Assembly (NCBI RefSeq): GCF_023078275.1
Contig: NC_062994.1
Location: 11,727,545-11,791,544 of the forward strand
DNA from: Leguminivora glycinivorella
Lineage: Eukaryota; Arthropoda; Insecta; Lepidoptera; Tortricidae
Direction: 5' to 3'
Length of the DNA stretch: 64,000 bases
The position numbers and the translations under genes were made by a program. Of the stretch, positions 40,401 through 49,008 are shown one piece after another. The notes beneath the pieces were generated by a model. The model worked only from the letters and a program-made list of their open reading frames with translations. It was not told the origin of the DNA and made no database searches. Every line of letters begins with the position of its first letter. The stretch's first letter is position 1.

Positions 40401-41696
40401 GTATGGTCGTCCTTTTCGCACCGATGCGATAAAGCTTTAAGTTCTCGCGCTTTGTACACATATTTAAAGTCACACACAGGTCGAACGCGATTAATTAACA
40501 TTATTTTTACCTTTTTTCCCAACGTTTCGGCCAGGTTGCACTGGCCGTGGTCGCGGAAGACTGACGTCCCAGCAAATAATGTTAATTAATCGCGTTCGAC
40601 CTGTGTGTGACTTTAAATATGCGATAAAGCTTATCAAACTAGTGTGCTACGCCCGCTGGATTCCAGTTTTATAAACATTTTTGTTTTGAATTTAATTTAG
40701 AAAAATCTGCATTTATTTTACGAAATAGTATTCTCACTAAAAAAAGGCGCAAATATCAAATTTTCTATGTACGATAAATATTACTTTTTCATTATTTTTT
40801 TAAGTGTTGTAGCTTGTCGATGATTCCGCCAATGGGACCGATTTTTGAATCTCAAACGCATGAATTCGCCGTTCGAAAGTCTGTGGAAAAAGACTTAACG
40901 CCATTTTTGAAAAAGGACGATTAAATCTAGTGGTAATGACCACACGTTTTTGATCCTATTAGTAGAATTTAAATCGCTACCAGTGGAAATATTATTGAAC
41001 GAAATTCACGAAATTGAATAGGCGACATTCAAAAATCGTTCCACAGGTCAAGGTTTAGAAAGGCACGCACTTTATAAAGACAATTGGCTGATGAGACCGA
41101 CATTATTCGAATTAGACGACTTTTGTAGTGATAAGATTTGTTCGTCCGTCTTTATATGTTTTTACGTGTTTCCTTCCAGCGGTATTAGCACTGTCACGAT
41201 CTTATCACATTTTATTCAACTTGCCTTGTTAGAATGTTAGTGTGCGTCAAAACAAGAAGCTAAATTTGACCCACTTCCCGGTTTCCGATTAAGCTGAAAT
41301 TTTACACACATATGTAAATCACGTGACAATGCAATATTATGGTATCATGGAGCTGATCTGATGATGGAGCCGAAAGGTGACCATATGAATTCTGTTATGA
41401 AACGTCGTATCCTCAACGAGTGAGGGGTTTTTAGAAACGTCTCGGAGAGCAGTAGATGACTGTTGAAAGAAAGGTACAGTCGGCGATAAAAGCTTGTGCC
41501 AAAAATGATTTTTTTGCAAAAAAACTTTTTCCAATGAATTTTACTTCTAAGTACCTTCATATGTATAGTTCTCCCAATCCACTTTCGGTATTTTCTTCTC
41601 GCTCCGTCGTTTCACTTGTATGATTCTCACTTCATTTGACAACCCAGCAAGAAGTATAATATACATTAATATAGTCAATAACTTCATTTTGCACAT
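28221..41696 (-). CDS. Secreted trypsin-like S1 serine protease, 5 coding exons, 302 aa
   Basis: Coding exons in transcription order: 41696-41555, 40342-40231, 31655-31402, 30329-30162, 28453-28221. All phases agree and the joined frame is 909 nt with the stop. Domains: hydrophobic signal peptide (about 1-20), short basic propeptide with C49, activation site QRR|IVGGDD after R61, and catalytic domain 62-302. The catalytic triad is H101 (TAGHC), D153 (RFDVAVL) and S252 (GDSGGP). D246, G268 and G283 give trypsin-type specificity for Arg/Lys. C49 probably pairs with C173, as in chymotrypsinogens. The catalytic domain resembles the conserved protease domain of Drosophila proteins such as CG8213 (lint) and CG8170, whose N-terminal regions are much longer; this is from memory. 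The short N-terminus here may therefore be one isoform, or further 5' exons may exist outside what I can see. Confidence 0.9.
28553..28862 (-). mobile_element. LINE ORF2 C-terminus and 3' end
   Basis: The minus strand encodes SANKLFTEIAKRLVEVTGDR, then RGGDFLAQRI and IAIQRGNVASILGTMPQG up to a stop. One in-frame stop and a small insertion show decay. It is in the last intron of the serine protease, 100 bp upstream of its terminal exon. Confidence 0.82.
28861..29050. mobile_element. Inverted-repeat MITE
   Basis: GACCAATGCTGAAATC (from 28863) and GATTTCAGCATTGGTCC are inverted around an AT-rich loop; ends in CATTATGATCTC like 27473-28197. Confidence 0.75.
29143..29252 (-). pseudogene. Decayed duplicate of serine protease exon 4 (distal copy)
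   Basis: The minus strand reads WASWGALSPESRLRPRMLQA, then PVLDNRVCERCH followed by TGA, clearly the 3' two-thirds of exon 4. It lacks the 5' part, carries a small internal deletion (the VD pair) and has lost the donor (GTAAAA after the stop). Confidence 0.85.
29262..29488 (+). repeat. Interspersed repeat (CCCGCGGCTTCGCCCGC type)
   Basis: Begins CTAGCTTTTCCCGCGGCTT and ends in (GTCA)n. Related in its head to the 7783-7962 family but different in its body. Confidence 0.6.
29489..29718 (+). repeat. Microsatellite-bearing interspersed repeat
   Basis: Copy of the 3923-4170 family with a shortened core, lying between the two pseudo-exons of the serine protease. Confidence 0.88.
29783..29910 (-). 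pseudogene. Decayed duplicate of serine protease exon 4 (proximal copy)
   Basis: The minus strand encodes RLRPRTLQAVDFPVLDNRV and then CERWHRAN and keeps a GTGAGT donor in the same phase as the real exon. Upstream the match breaks down (an in-frame TGA and TAG replace the AAGWG region) and there is no acceptor at the old position. Confidence 0.85.
29922..30082. mobile_element. MITE with inverted ends
   Basis: GGGCTATTTCACCATAGTGA and GTCACTATTATGAAATATACC are diverged inverted termini. Related to 27307-27422. Lies just downstream of protease exon 4. Confidence 0.7.
30162..30329 (-). CDS. Serine protease, exon 4
   Basis: Acceptor TTTCTTTCCAG, donor GTGAGT. Encodes PICLPERGSDFLGQYGWAAG, then WGALSPGSRLRP and VDVPVLDNRVCERWHRAN, the interdomain loop and AAGWG block of S1 proteases. 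Two truncated extra copies of this exon lie further downstream in the next intron. Confidence 0.94.
30402..30822 (-). repeat. Cluster of two to three copies of the (TATG)n-tailed repeat
   Basis: A tail fragment (30402-30445), a nearly full copy (30453-30668) and a tailless copy (30672-30822), all inverted relative to 5952-6196. Confidence 0.82.
30870..30965. repeat. Fragment of the GCAAAGTTG...CGAGCAAGCGAAAG repeat
   Basis: Shares AGGGGGCAAAGT and CCCGAGCAAGCGAAAG with 32306-32420 and, more weakly, with the 420-bp family. Confidence 0.5.
30970..31400. other. Intron 3 of the serine protease, AT-rich
   Basis: Contains short repeated words around AACTGTCTAA/AACTATGCAGYGATT at about 60-70 bp intervals (30990-31290), suggesting a diverged tandem array; otherwise nothing. 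Confidence 0.35.
31402..31655 (-). CDS. Serine protease, exon 3 with catalytic His and Asp
   Basis: Acceptor CTCATTCCAG, donor GTGAGT on the minus strand. Encodes CGGSLISRRHVVTAGHC (H101) to DRFDVAVLTLDRNVHYMPHI (D153). Clearly GC-rich compared with its surroundings, as expected for an exon in this AT-rich window. Confidence 0.95.
31660..32160. other. Start of the 8.6-kb intron 2 of the serine protease, nothing recognised
   Basis: AT-rich sequence without matches inside the window. Confidence 0.5.
32165..32290. repeat. Interspersed repeat (GAGTGGCGACAAATTAAAAC family)
   Basis: TTCGAAACGAGTGGCGACAA and GACCGAAGGGAGTGTTTTAA. Related to 32767-32837 and, inverted, to 57945-58072. Confidence 0.65.
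32306..32420. repeat. Fragment of the GCAAAGT...CGAGCAAGCGAAAG repeat
   Basis: Second partial copy of the sequence at 30870-30965. Confidence 0.5.
32767..32912. repeat. Composite of two repeat fragments
   Basis: 32767-32837 belongs to the GAGTGGCGAYAAATTAAAAC family and runs straight into 32838-32912, an inverted fragment of the 4500-4690 family. Confidence 0.55.
33121..33258 (-). mobile_element. tRNA-headed SINE, type 2 tail only
   Basis: Only the 3' body and tail remain (GGGGACACCTTACACAGATC onward); the head is replaced by another repeat. Confidence 0.8.
33256..33390 (-). repeat. Interspersed repeat (GCTTCGCTCGC family), truncated
   Basis: Matches 7783-7962 inverted, without its terminal CCGCGGGC block. 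Confidence 0.8.
33399..33592 (-). mobile_element. LINE-derived 3' fragment
   Basis: Inverted copy of the 7015-7245 family. Confidence 0.65.
33732..33866. repeat. Repeat with embedded hairpin
   Basis: Starts AACCGACTTCAAAAAAAGGA, followed by an inverted pair GTTGTCACATCTCACATAAC / GTTATGTGAGATGTCACTG. Confidence 0.6.
33870..34900. other. Intron sequence, AT-rich, nothing recognised
   Basis: Includes a T-rich low-complexity run near 34480-34530. Confidence 0.5.
34917..35337 (+). repeat. 420-bp family repeat
   Basis: Runs from TTTTCCCCTCACTAGCTCG to CTTGTATAACAAATAACTAT. Similar to 47268-47704 and inverted to 50240-50646. Its central inverted pair around TAGAATCCT is partly deleted. Confidence 0.82.
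35478..35722 (-). mobile_element. LINE 3' end
   Basis: Reads GAGGCAAACGAGCAGACAGG and AAGCGATCACTGCCGCCCAT. Coding-strand relatives at 56383-56634 show it is the C-terminus and 3' end of a LINE (TFKKRAYTHLKG). Confidence 0.75.
36034..36240 (+). repeat. 300-bp interspersed repeat, partial
   Basis: Copy of the 23560-23846 family with one end missing. Confidence 0.75.
36250..38385. other. Large AT-rich intron stretch, nothing recognised
   Basis: No coding signal, no matches to the repeat families of the window. Confidence 0.5.
38391..38646 (-). mobile_element. tRNA-headed SINE, type 1
   Basis: Full-length on the minus strand, with CCGGTCTGGCGCAGTCGG head and B-box. Confidence 0.9.
38900..39262 (+). 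mobile_element. Possible retroposed 3' end with poly(A)
   Basis: T-rich UTR-like sequence ending CCCAAATAAATTG followed by fourteen or so A residues, i.e. a poly(A) signal and tail. The 5' boundary and source are unknown. Confidence 0.5.
39265..40220. other. Intron stretch upstream of the activation-site exon's donor
   Basis: Nothing recognised apart from a run of about 12 C at 39731-39742 and two TGACGTCAC words near 39970-40010. Confidence 0.45.
40231..40342 (-). CDS. Serine protease, exon 2 with zymogen activation site
   Basis: Flanked by a TTGATTCCAG acceptor and a GTACCT donor on the minus strand. Encodes CGIAVGKQTAQRRIVGGDDA and then GFGTFPWQAYIRIGSS: propeptide cysteine, cleavage after R61 and the new IVGG N-terminus. 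It is followed by an 8.6 kb intron. Confidence 0.92.
40439..40618 (-). mobile_element. Insertion with perfect 46-nt inverted repeats, flanked by 14-bp direct repeats
   Basis: The arms about 40460-40505 and 40575-40620 are exact reverse complements around a loop with CCAACGTTTCGG. ATGCGATAAAGCTT lies on both sides (40425-40438 and 40619-40632). Same core type as the retroposon at 12736-12928. Confidence 0.75.
41555..41696 (-). CDS. Serine protease, first coding exon (signal peptide)
   Basis: On the minus strand ATG at 41696 (or in-frame ATG at 41687) opens MKLLTILMYIILLAGLSNEV, a signal peptide, followed by a basic stretch and VDWENYTYE. It ends one base into codon 48 before GTACTT. That phase fits the next exon, which starts with the last two bases of a glycine codon. 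The assignment rests on phase and signal peptide, not on homology, and an upstream exon cannot be excluded. Confidence 0.65.
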
Positions 41697-41699
41697 CAC

Positions 41700-42430
41700 A
41701 GTAATCTTGTATTACTGCTAGTTTCTTCGTTTTCCATTCCTATTGGGAGACTTTAAAAAATTGAATAAAAAAACATAGACACTTTTACCAAGATGGATTT
41801 AGATATATTTATAAAAGGTCAGGTAAATCTTGTCTCCAAAAAAAGGTTAATCGTCCCATAAAAAAAAAATCTCGCCTTTATAATATAATATCTTTGATTT
41901 CACTTGTACTTGTCCATAAATTGGTGTGAGTTAGAAAATAAAAATATATAAAAAATATTTTTTTTTTTTAATAAATAATTGTGTCATAAAAAATCGTATC
42001 TGTGAGAATGAATGAGAAAAAAATTTTTTATCTATTAATCTTTAAACCATTGACTCGTGGTCTCGAATTGAGAATATAAACCGTAAAAACTAACATTTCA
42101 CTTCCATTCTAATGCAACAACCGAAAATTATATATTAGTTATTAAAAAAAAATGGCGCTCAATTTCGAATAAATTATTTCACAACACAAATGAAAAAAAA
42201 CTAAATTGAAACAAAACTAACACTGCACTACAACACTTTGCATACAACTTCAACCCATTTGGAACCATATCCCGCCCCCTTTTTTTCCCACTTTTTTCGC
42301 ACGTCCATCGCCCACATAACTCGCTCGTGTACTGCCCTCCATGTTAGATAAGTGGTCTATGTAATCGTACTAATTGTATGTATGTTCCTGAACTATCCGG
42401 ATATCCGATTATGTGTGATCATGTGTATGG
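41700..42430. other. Sequence upstream of the serine protease, AT-rich
   Basis: No TATA/initiator pair at a convincing distance from the proposed start; promoter not identified. Confidence 0.45.
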
Positions 42431-42439
42431 ATCCATTAA

Positions 42440-42900
42440 AGATTGCATGTGGTTATGCCCTTATTGCATGTATTTAACGTTGCTAAATTCGTAGGAACGA
42501 ACATTCATAACTTTCCTTTAAGACCTGACAATCTGCGACGTTTGAGGGACAGACAAAGAGGAAAACTAGCCACGGCCAAATGCAGACTCACCAAGTCTAC
42601 CAAAACTACTTATGTAATAGGTCCAAAAATTTATAATTGTATTCCAAATGACATTCAAAATTTATAATTGTTTTTATAAAGAATTGAAGAAATGGTTAAT
42701 CAAAAATGCATTCTACGATGGGCAAGAATTTTGTGACATTTAAATATTAATGTTATTATGTATCCAATTGTTATTCTTATTATGTTTATAATTGTATGAT
42801 TACTTAATTTAAATTTTAAATTTGTATATAAGTATGAACTGTAACTATTGACGTGTAATGTATCTGTGCAATTACCGAATAAATGAATATGAATATGGAA
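42440..42900 (+). mobile_element. LINE ORF2 C-terminus and 3' end
   Basis: Encodes ...RQRGKLATAKCRLTKSTKTT then YVIGPKIYNCIPNDIQNL, then after a frame break KELKKWLIKNAFYDGQEFCD. It ends AATAAATGAATATGAATATG, a short tandem 3' tail. Confidence 0.75.
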
Positions 42901-43109
42901 TATTTTTATTGCCTTGAGCGACTTTTACGCTACCATGCGTAAAAGAGCGGCCTCTCAGTGGTATCGATTGCAGGGTGGTAGGTGGTACCAACGGTCTCCT
43001 GAACGCATTAGTCTCCAGGATGGATACTCAATAGCCCTCTCATGAGACGCTGGAACAAACTCCATGAGCCTAATTTAATAAAATTAATATAATTTAAAAG
43101 TGGTTGCAT

Positions 43110-43470
43110 ATTTGAGCCGTTTGGGGTTGAGACCCTGGGGCCCTGGGGGGAAGGCGCCCACAGGGTCTTCAAAGAATGCAGCCGCAAGCTTATAGAATTG
43201 ACACGTGACCAGAGGGCTGGGTCATATCTGGCACAGCGGATCAGCATTGCCATACAACGTGGCAATGCTGCCAGCCTTCTGGGCACGTTGCCAGTGGACG
43301 GCGATTTGGGGCAAATATTTTATTCATAGTTTATATTTTAGTTTTAGTGTGTTTTAAGTTTAGATTTTAGTTTTAGTTTGTAGTTTTATTTAAGGACCTA
43401 TTTTATTGTTTTTACTATTATGTATTACTGTTATATGAATAAATAGTAATTTAATAAAATGATCTAAAAT
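43110..43470 (+). mobile_element. LINE ORF2 C-terminus and 3' UTR
   Basis: Encodes PFGVETLGPWGEGAHRVFKE, then LIELTRDQRAGSYLAQRISI and AIQRGNAASLLGTLPVDGDL to a stop, then T/TAG-rich UTR ending in AATAAA-type sequence. Confidence 0.82.
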
Positions 43471-44099
43471 AAATTTAAGACCGTGTATGAGTGGTTTCGC
43501 AGAACGTGATAGTTCAAAGTTCTAAATGTATTTTTGATAATATACAGTCATTTTATTTAAAATTATGAAAAAAATACTTTAGCCTAAAGACGCCTATAAT
43601 TACAAGAATCTGGCACGGGGGCGTTACCCTATAATTTATCGTTTAATCGTTAAAAAACATCGGTTACATCAAATTACTTGCAATCTTACTTAACTACGAT
43701 AATTTAATAGGTTAAAAAAGTTAACAGCAACATCGCGTTTATGTTTATATGTATGGATATGTGTTAATAATTAGATAATTGGATTTATAGTAAGTATAAA
43801 ATTAATAAATAACTATTGTAAGACATTCTTGCACAGATTGACTGAGTCCAACGGTATGCTAATTTGCATGACTTTTTGAAGTCTAAATGTACGCTCATAT
43901 AACCAAACATATTATTATCATTATTTGTATGTCCTTTCCAGTTCTCGGGACCATGGGGTCCCGGACTTTTGGGAGGTGTGTGTGGGGCCGAAGCCAACAG
44001 CGCAGAGGCCCTTTTAGACATTTTTATTATTAATATAAGCTCAAGATGGCTTGTGTTGTGGGTAGGTACTCAGACAACCATATATGTATATATAAAATA

Positions 44100-44425
44100 C
44101 AAAGCGGGCGCAGCGGCAGAAAGTGCCGAAATTTTGAAACGTAATAAATACATAAGTCTTGGCAAAGAATACCTTTCTGTACCTTTTGGCGTAAAAACTC
44201 TAGGTCCATGGGGTCCCAGCGCCAACAAGTTGTTCACAGAAATCGCGAAGCGTCTGGTTGAGGTAACTGGTGACCGAAGAGTTGGGGCCCATTTCTCGAA
44301 TGTTATTAGTCTAATAATATTAGTGTGTTGTCATGGCAACCCATATGATATGACAGTTCGTATACTAATAATATTGGTCTAATATCGTTCGAGAAATGGG
44401 CCCCTGGCGACTTCCTCGCACAACG
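44100..44425 (+). mobile_element. LINE ORF2 C-terminal fragment interrupted by a MITE
   Basis: Encodes GKEYLSVPFGVKTLGPWGPS, then ANKLFTEIAKRLVEVTGDRR; it resumes after the MITE with GDFLAQR. Same family as 28553-28862. Confidence 0.82.
44284..44404. mobile_element. Palindromic MITE, 121 bp
   Basis: Ends GGGGCCCATTTCTCGAA and TTCGAGAAATGGGCCCC are exact inverses; the arms continue as diverged inverse of TAATAATATTAGT. Comparison with the intact LINE suggests a 2-3 bp duplication (TGG). Confidence 0.88.
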
Positions 44426-44703
44426 CACCCATGACTCAGGGTCAATTTATGCTCAACGCACTATTAAATGCCCTTACCGGGATTTGAACCCAGGACCATC
44501 GCCTTAGTAAGCAGGGTCACTACTAACTATGCCACACTACCGCCATAGTTTTAAACCGGTTATAAATCAAAATGCAAAAAGTTACCAAAGAGCAGTAATA
44601 ATTAATAAACACCGTGTAAAATACGTGTCTAAATATCTTACGCAAAGAATCAATGAGGCTTACTACGCACCAAAGATTGTATAAGAAGTGAAAAGAAATT
44701 AAT

Positions 44704-44960
44704 TACCAGTCTGGCGCAGTCGGTAGTGACCCTGCCTGCTACACCGCGGTCGCGGGTTCGAATCCCGGTAAGGGCATTTATTTGTGTGATGAGCACAGAT
44801 ATTTGTTCCTGAGTCATGGATGTTTTCTATGTATATAAGTATTTATATATTACATATACCTATCGTTGTCTGAGTACCCACAACACAAGCCTTCTTGAGC
44901 TTACCGTGGGCCTCAGTCAATCTGTGTAAGAATGTCCTATAATATTTATTTATTTATTTA
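44704..44960 (+). mobile_element. tRNA-headed SINE, type 1
   Basis: Head CCAGTCTGGCGCAGTCGG, B-box GGTTCGAATCCCGG, type 1 tail ending in (ATTT)n. Confidence 0.9.
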
Positions 44961-44984
44961 ATTCGGGCCTTATTTTACTTACTG

Positions 44985-45085
44985 GCCCGATTCGAACTAA
45001 TCTGGATACGATATGTATAGGATATAATCAGTGTCAAATCGGTAGTTGATATTGATCCAATCCATATCGTATTAGAGATGATTAT
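44985..45085. repeat. Short repeat (GGCCCGATTCGAA family)
   Basis: Shares GCCCGATTCRAA and GATAYGGAT-type words with 48213-48285 and 61207-61285. Confidence 0.45.
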
Positions 45086-45213
45086 AGACAGTTTGAATCA
45101 CGCAGTTGTGTTATTTGAGGCTAATAAGCACAGGAATCGCCCGGTGGTAAGACCTTGGATATAATAAATACATGTATACTCTATGCTTCCAACCTAAAGG
45201 GTGTTTTATATAC

Positions 45214-45676
45214 ATACATACATACATATAATCACGCCTGTATCCCATAAAGACAAGCACATGAACTAAGTTTCAGTGCCACTCTTGGCAAAAAGAGGTT
45301 TTCTTTTTATATGATTTTTTTGCCCTCTCTTCTATTTAGTACCTATTATTTAACTTTTAGTAGGTATTATTTTTATTTATTATAAGTTTTTTTGAGTTAG
45401 TTAGTTTAATTAGTTATATTTTAGTTTTGTATAGTTATTTTTTAAGTTTTTGGCTATTATTAAGTTTTATTTTGTATATGATATGTATCGTTTTTAAAAA
45501 TAAATAAATATTTATTGTATCAAAAGAGGTTGAAAGAAATCCAAATTGTGACAGCGCAGTGACAGGTTGCCAGCCTCTCGCCTACGCCACAATTTAACCC
45601 ATATCCCACAGTCGACTTCTACGACACCCACGGGAAGAAAGGGGGTGGTGAAATTCTTAACCCGTCACCACACGGG
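45214..45676 (-). repeat. (TATG)n-tailed repeat split by an insertion
   Basis: Pieces 45214-45300 and 45522-45676 belong to the 5952-6196 family. Confidence 0.85.
45301..45521 (+). mobile_element. 221-bp retroposed insertion with 10-bp target duplication
   Basis: Flanked by AAAAGAGGTT (45291-45300 and 45522-45531). The insert is UTR-like and T-rich, and ends AATAAATAAATATTTATTG, so it is probably a 5'-truncated LINE 3' end. Confidence 0.82.
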
Positions 45677-45917
45677 CGGGCATTAATTTTAACAATTGTT
45701 TTTTTACATAAATTTTATTTATCTATTGTTAGTATCTCTTTTTTCTTAGTTGTTAGGAACCCCATTTTATTGGGTAAAGATAAATATACACCGTGTAGTT
45801 ATTACGTTTATTTCTGAGTGATAGTCAGAGATATAGTAAACGATCCGCCGGCGGCCAGACCGCAAACGAGAAAGCAACCCACAATGCGAATCGCAAGATT
45901 GCTTCCTCTAAATAATA

Positions 45918-46152
45918 AATAAACAAATAAATAAATATTAGAGGACATTCTTACGCCCACGGTAGGCTCAAGAAGGCTTGTGTTGTGGGTACTTGGACAC
46001 CGACAATATATAAATACTTATATACATAGAAAACATCCATGACTCAGGAACAAATATCTGTGCTCATCACACAAATAAATGCCCTTACCGGAATTCGAAC
46101 CCGGGACCGCGGCGCAGCAGGCAGAGTCACTACCGACTGCGCCAGACCGGTC
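45918..46152 (-). mobile_element. tRNA-headed SINE, type 1
   Basis: Complete head (CCGGTCTGGCGCAGTCGG on the minus strand); tail slightly shortened. Confidence 0.9.
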
Positions 46153-46194
46153 CTCTAGCTCAATGTTTTATTTATCTTCCCTATTCTTAGGAAA

Positions 46195-46456
46195 GGAGTT
46201 GTAAAATGTAGGGCAATGATATTCCGCTTTGTGTGGTAGGGCACAGCACAGCGGATATCGTCTCGCTCGAATCTAGAGCAGAGCTCAACTGGGGTAGTAC
46301 CTCCGCCTTACAGAAGACCGCAGCCAAATAGCACTAGACCCTACTCATAGTGTTGTGCCTGCCGGTGAGTAAGGCTGCTGGAGCTCAACGAGGGTACGGT
46401 GTGCTGTTGACGGAAGGACCTACGGAACTAATTTGTTCCGTCTATTGTACTTTGAG
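46195..46456 (+). repeat. Half of a 460-bp repeat
   Basis: Inverted match of 49984-50232 (AAAGCGGAATATCATT..., CTGCGGTCTTCTGTAAGGCG...). The continuation is displaced to 46625-46677 by about 165 bp of foreign sequence. Confidence 0.82.
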
Positions 46457-46751
46457 TAGTAATGTAGAAATTGCAGAACATTCCCAAAGATCGGAAACAT
46501 TCTTGAGAATGTTCGCAGAACATTCCTGCAACATGAAATTTATTGTTTAAACGAGAGAATATACTTGAAATATATGTAGTTTAAATAGGCATAATATAAA
46601 ACTATATGTTACTATACATATATTATTGTCTATTGAGTCGTCGGCAACCCAAAACCCCCTTGGAACTTGACACTCTTTGCAAATGAAAAAAAAAATTTTT
46701 TTTGCTGTGTATTACTTAACACAGCAAAAAGGAGCCATTTGATGAAAACCC

Positions 46752-46968
46752 ACATTTTTTTTATACTTCGTCGATGGCAAACAAGCATACGGTCCGCCTG
46801 ATGGAAAGCGGTTACCGTAAACTATGGACGCCTGCAACTCAAAGAGTGTCACATGCGCGTTGCTACCCCATTAGAAACTTGTACACTCCCCTTTGCTGTG
46901 TTAAAGTACACAGCAAAAAGGAGTGCACAAGTTCAAAGGAGGGTTTGGGTTGCCGACGACTCAATAAT
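46752..46968 (-). repeat. TACTACGTCGGTGGCAAAC family with internal hairpin
   Basis: Contains the hairpin ACTCCCCTTTGCTGTGT/ACACAGCAAAAAGGAGT and ends in GGGTTGCCGACGACTCAA, like 49773-49990. Confidence 0.82.
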
Positions 46969-47267
46969 GTATAATAATGTAATAATGTATATTTAATGTT
47001 TTTTCCATACATTTATACCATAGACAAAACCCTCAATTCCCCAAGGCCTGTTTCAAGAATATAATTTCAGACTCCAACGTATAATCTCATAGGATGTTGC
47101 CACAGCGGAAAAACGGCCACTTACTCGAAGGTAATATCGTAATGTTTCATTACATAACAATAATATGTAAATAGTTAGTTTATATATGTGCCGTTTTTAA
47201 GTATAAGGTACCACATTGCCGCTATAAATCGGTGGTGGCCAAAGTAGGACCTGCGGAGCAAAAAATA

Positions 47268-47704
47268 TTTTTTTCCCCTACTTAATCGGAAACACGTGTT
47301 TTGTCCTTTAACACCAGCGGGTAAAAACTCATTTTATCCACTAGTGGGTAAAGTAATTTGACCTTGAATAAAGTCAAATTAACTGCTTTAAAATTGATAA
47401 AAGTAGGTGAATCTAGTAATACAGATGATTTACGACCTGTAGAACTACTGGAAACAGTGATAAACGCATTTTTTGCGTTGTAGTTTCCTCGCTATAGTGA
47501 GGGGAAAAGTTTTGTGTTGCACTCGGGTGCAAATGTACCTATTTTACTTCTCGTGTGTTAAAAAACTCGCAAGTTCAGGATTCTATTCTCGAACCACTCG
47601 CTTCGCTCGTGGTTCAACTATAGAATCCTTTCGCTTGCTCGTTTTTCAATTCCGCACTCGGCGTTAAAATACAACTTTGCCCCCTTGTATAACAAATAAC
47701 TATT
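47268..47704 (+). repeat. 420-bp family repeat
   Basis: Complete copy with the central inverted pair CGAACCACTCGCTTCGCTCG/TGGTTC. Inverted relative to 50240-50646. Confidence 0.85.
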
Positions 47705-47752
47705 ATCCTTCTTATTAGGTCAGTGTGTGTAATATGGCCAGCACAGTATTCA

Positions 47753-48056
47753 TTTTATGCGACAGGAGACAAACGAGCATATAGGTCACCTATTGTAAGC
47801 TATCACTGCCGACTATGGACACCCGAAACATCAGAAGTGTTGGAGGTGCGTTACCGACCAAGCGCGGATCCAACTTCGTGCCCAGGGGGGGTCACGTGGT
47901 AAAGGCCCGGGGCCTCAGAGGGGGGGGGTCATGACCCCCATTTCCCCCCACTGGATCCGCGCATGTTACCGACCTTTAAGATGGGTGTACGCTCTTTTCT
48001 TGAAGGTTTGAAGGTCCGGAAATAACGCAGGCGATAGTTTATTCCACATTGTTTTT
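47753..48056 (-). mobile_element. LINE 3' end interrupted by a MITE
   Basis: Same LINE family as 35478-35722. Confidence 0.75.
47860..47964. mobile_element. 105-bp MITE with 10-bp direct flanking repeats
   Basis: GTTACCGACC flanks both ends (47850-47859, 47965-47974). The element's ends are GCGCGGATCCA and TGGATCCGCGC. The interior is very GC-rich (runs of G and C). Confidence 0.82.
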
Positions 48057-48289
48057 ATAGCAATACGAATGAATTTCGTCCCTATGGTAAGCAACTATGT
48101 GGTCCCTTTTATTTGAGAAAGTCACATGTGTAAACGGCTACTTTATATTTAGCTGAGATTATCTGCAATTCTGTTGTGAATAGTCAGTGACACACATTCT
48201 TAACAACGGCCCGATTCAAATTTTAATATTAGCTCTAGATACGATAGGGATTGGATATGGAGTCGAATGTGACGTTTTAGGGCCCATAT

Positions 48290-48700
48290 CTGGACGACCG
48301 AGCTTCGCTCGGTTCTATTTTAATATATCACGTCTTTAGATAAAAAAAAACTCTTATAAATACAAAAACAAAAAAAAGACAAAAAACAAAAACTTAATTT
48401 CTGGCCGGGATTCGAAACCCTGACACCTACGATCTATCTGCGTACATTAGACCGACCTCGTACGACTGAGCTAAGCGGAATCGATGCGCGCGGGGCGAAA
48501 TTAACGACCATATTTTATGTTTACTAACGCGAATGAAAAACTCATGAAAACTTGAAAATTCGCGTTTTCCGGGATCTAAGGCTACGCTAGATCGATTTTT
48601 CACCCCCGAAAACCCCCACATAACAAATTTCAGCGAAATCGTCAGAGCGGTTTCCGAGATCGTCGGTATATATAAATAAATAAATAAATAAATAAATATA
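48290..48700 (-). mobile_element. Second tRNA-like SINE family
   Basis: The minus strand contains CTTAGCTCAGTCGTACGAGG (A-box) and GGGTTTCGAATCCCGGCC (B-box), unlike the abundant SINE. One copy only; the plus-strand right end is (AAAT)n-rich. Confidence 0.6.
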
Positions 48701-48734
48701 CAAGAATTGCTCGTTTAAAAGTATAAGATATAAG

Positions 48735-49008
48735 ATTTGTTTTTCAAAGTTGTCCACTTTTTTTTGGACTTGGATTTTTTATGTGGTTTCCACTCACAAC
48801 CGCGTGTTCTTTCAATCCTAATAAGAGAAAAAAGTGTCCCAAGGTTTCTTCCATTCCGTTACCAGTTTTTCATACATTTTTTGGGCGGTAACGGAATGGA
48901 AGGTTTAAAAATGTATGGAAATCTTGGGATAGTTTTTTCTCCTATCAGAATCGAAAGACCTCGCGATTCATAATCGCTTAAAAAATACCCATGTTACAAA
49001 AAGTACTT
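48735..49008. mobile_element. Foldback MITE
   Basis: Inverted halves around TTCCATTCCGTTACC/GGTAACGGAATGGAA and CTCCTATCAGAATCGAAAG. Full-length relative at 58896-59222. Confidence 0.8.

Larger units (their letters stand above)
43806..44541 (-). mobile_element. tRNA-headed SINE broken into three pieces
   Basis: Pieces at 43806-43857, 44035-44098 and 44428-44541 are in order and on the same strand. A LINE-like piece (about 43858-44034) and a second LINE fragment (44100-44425) separate them. Confidence 0.75.

Noticed and set aside
43969..44382. 137-codon plus-strand frame
   Set aside because: A mosaic of SINE, LINE ORF2 C-terminus and MITE, not a cellular gene.
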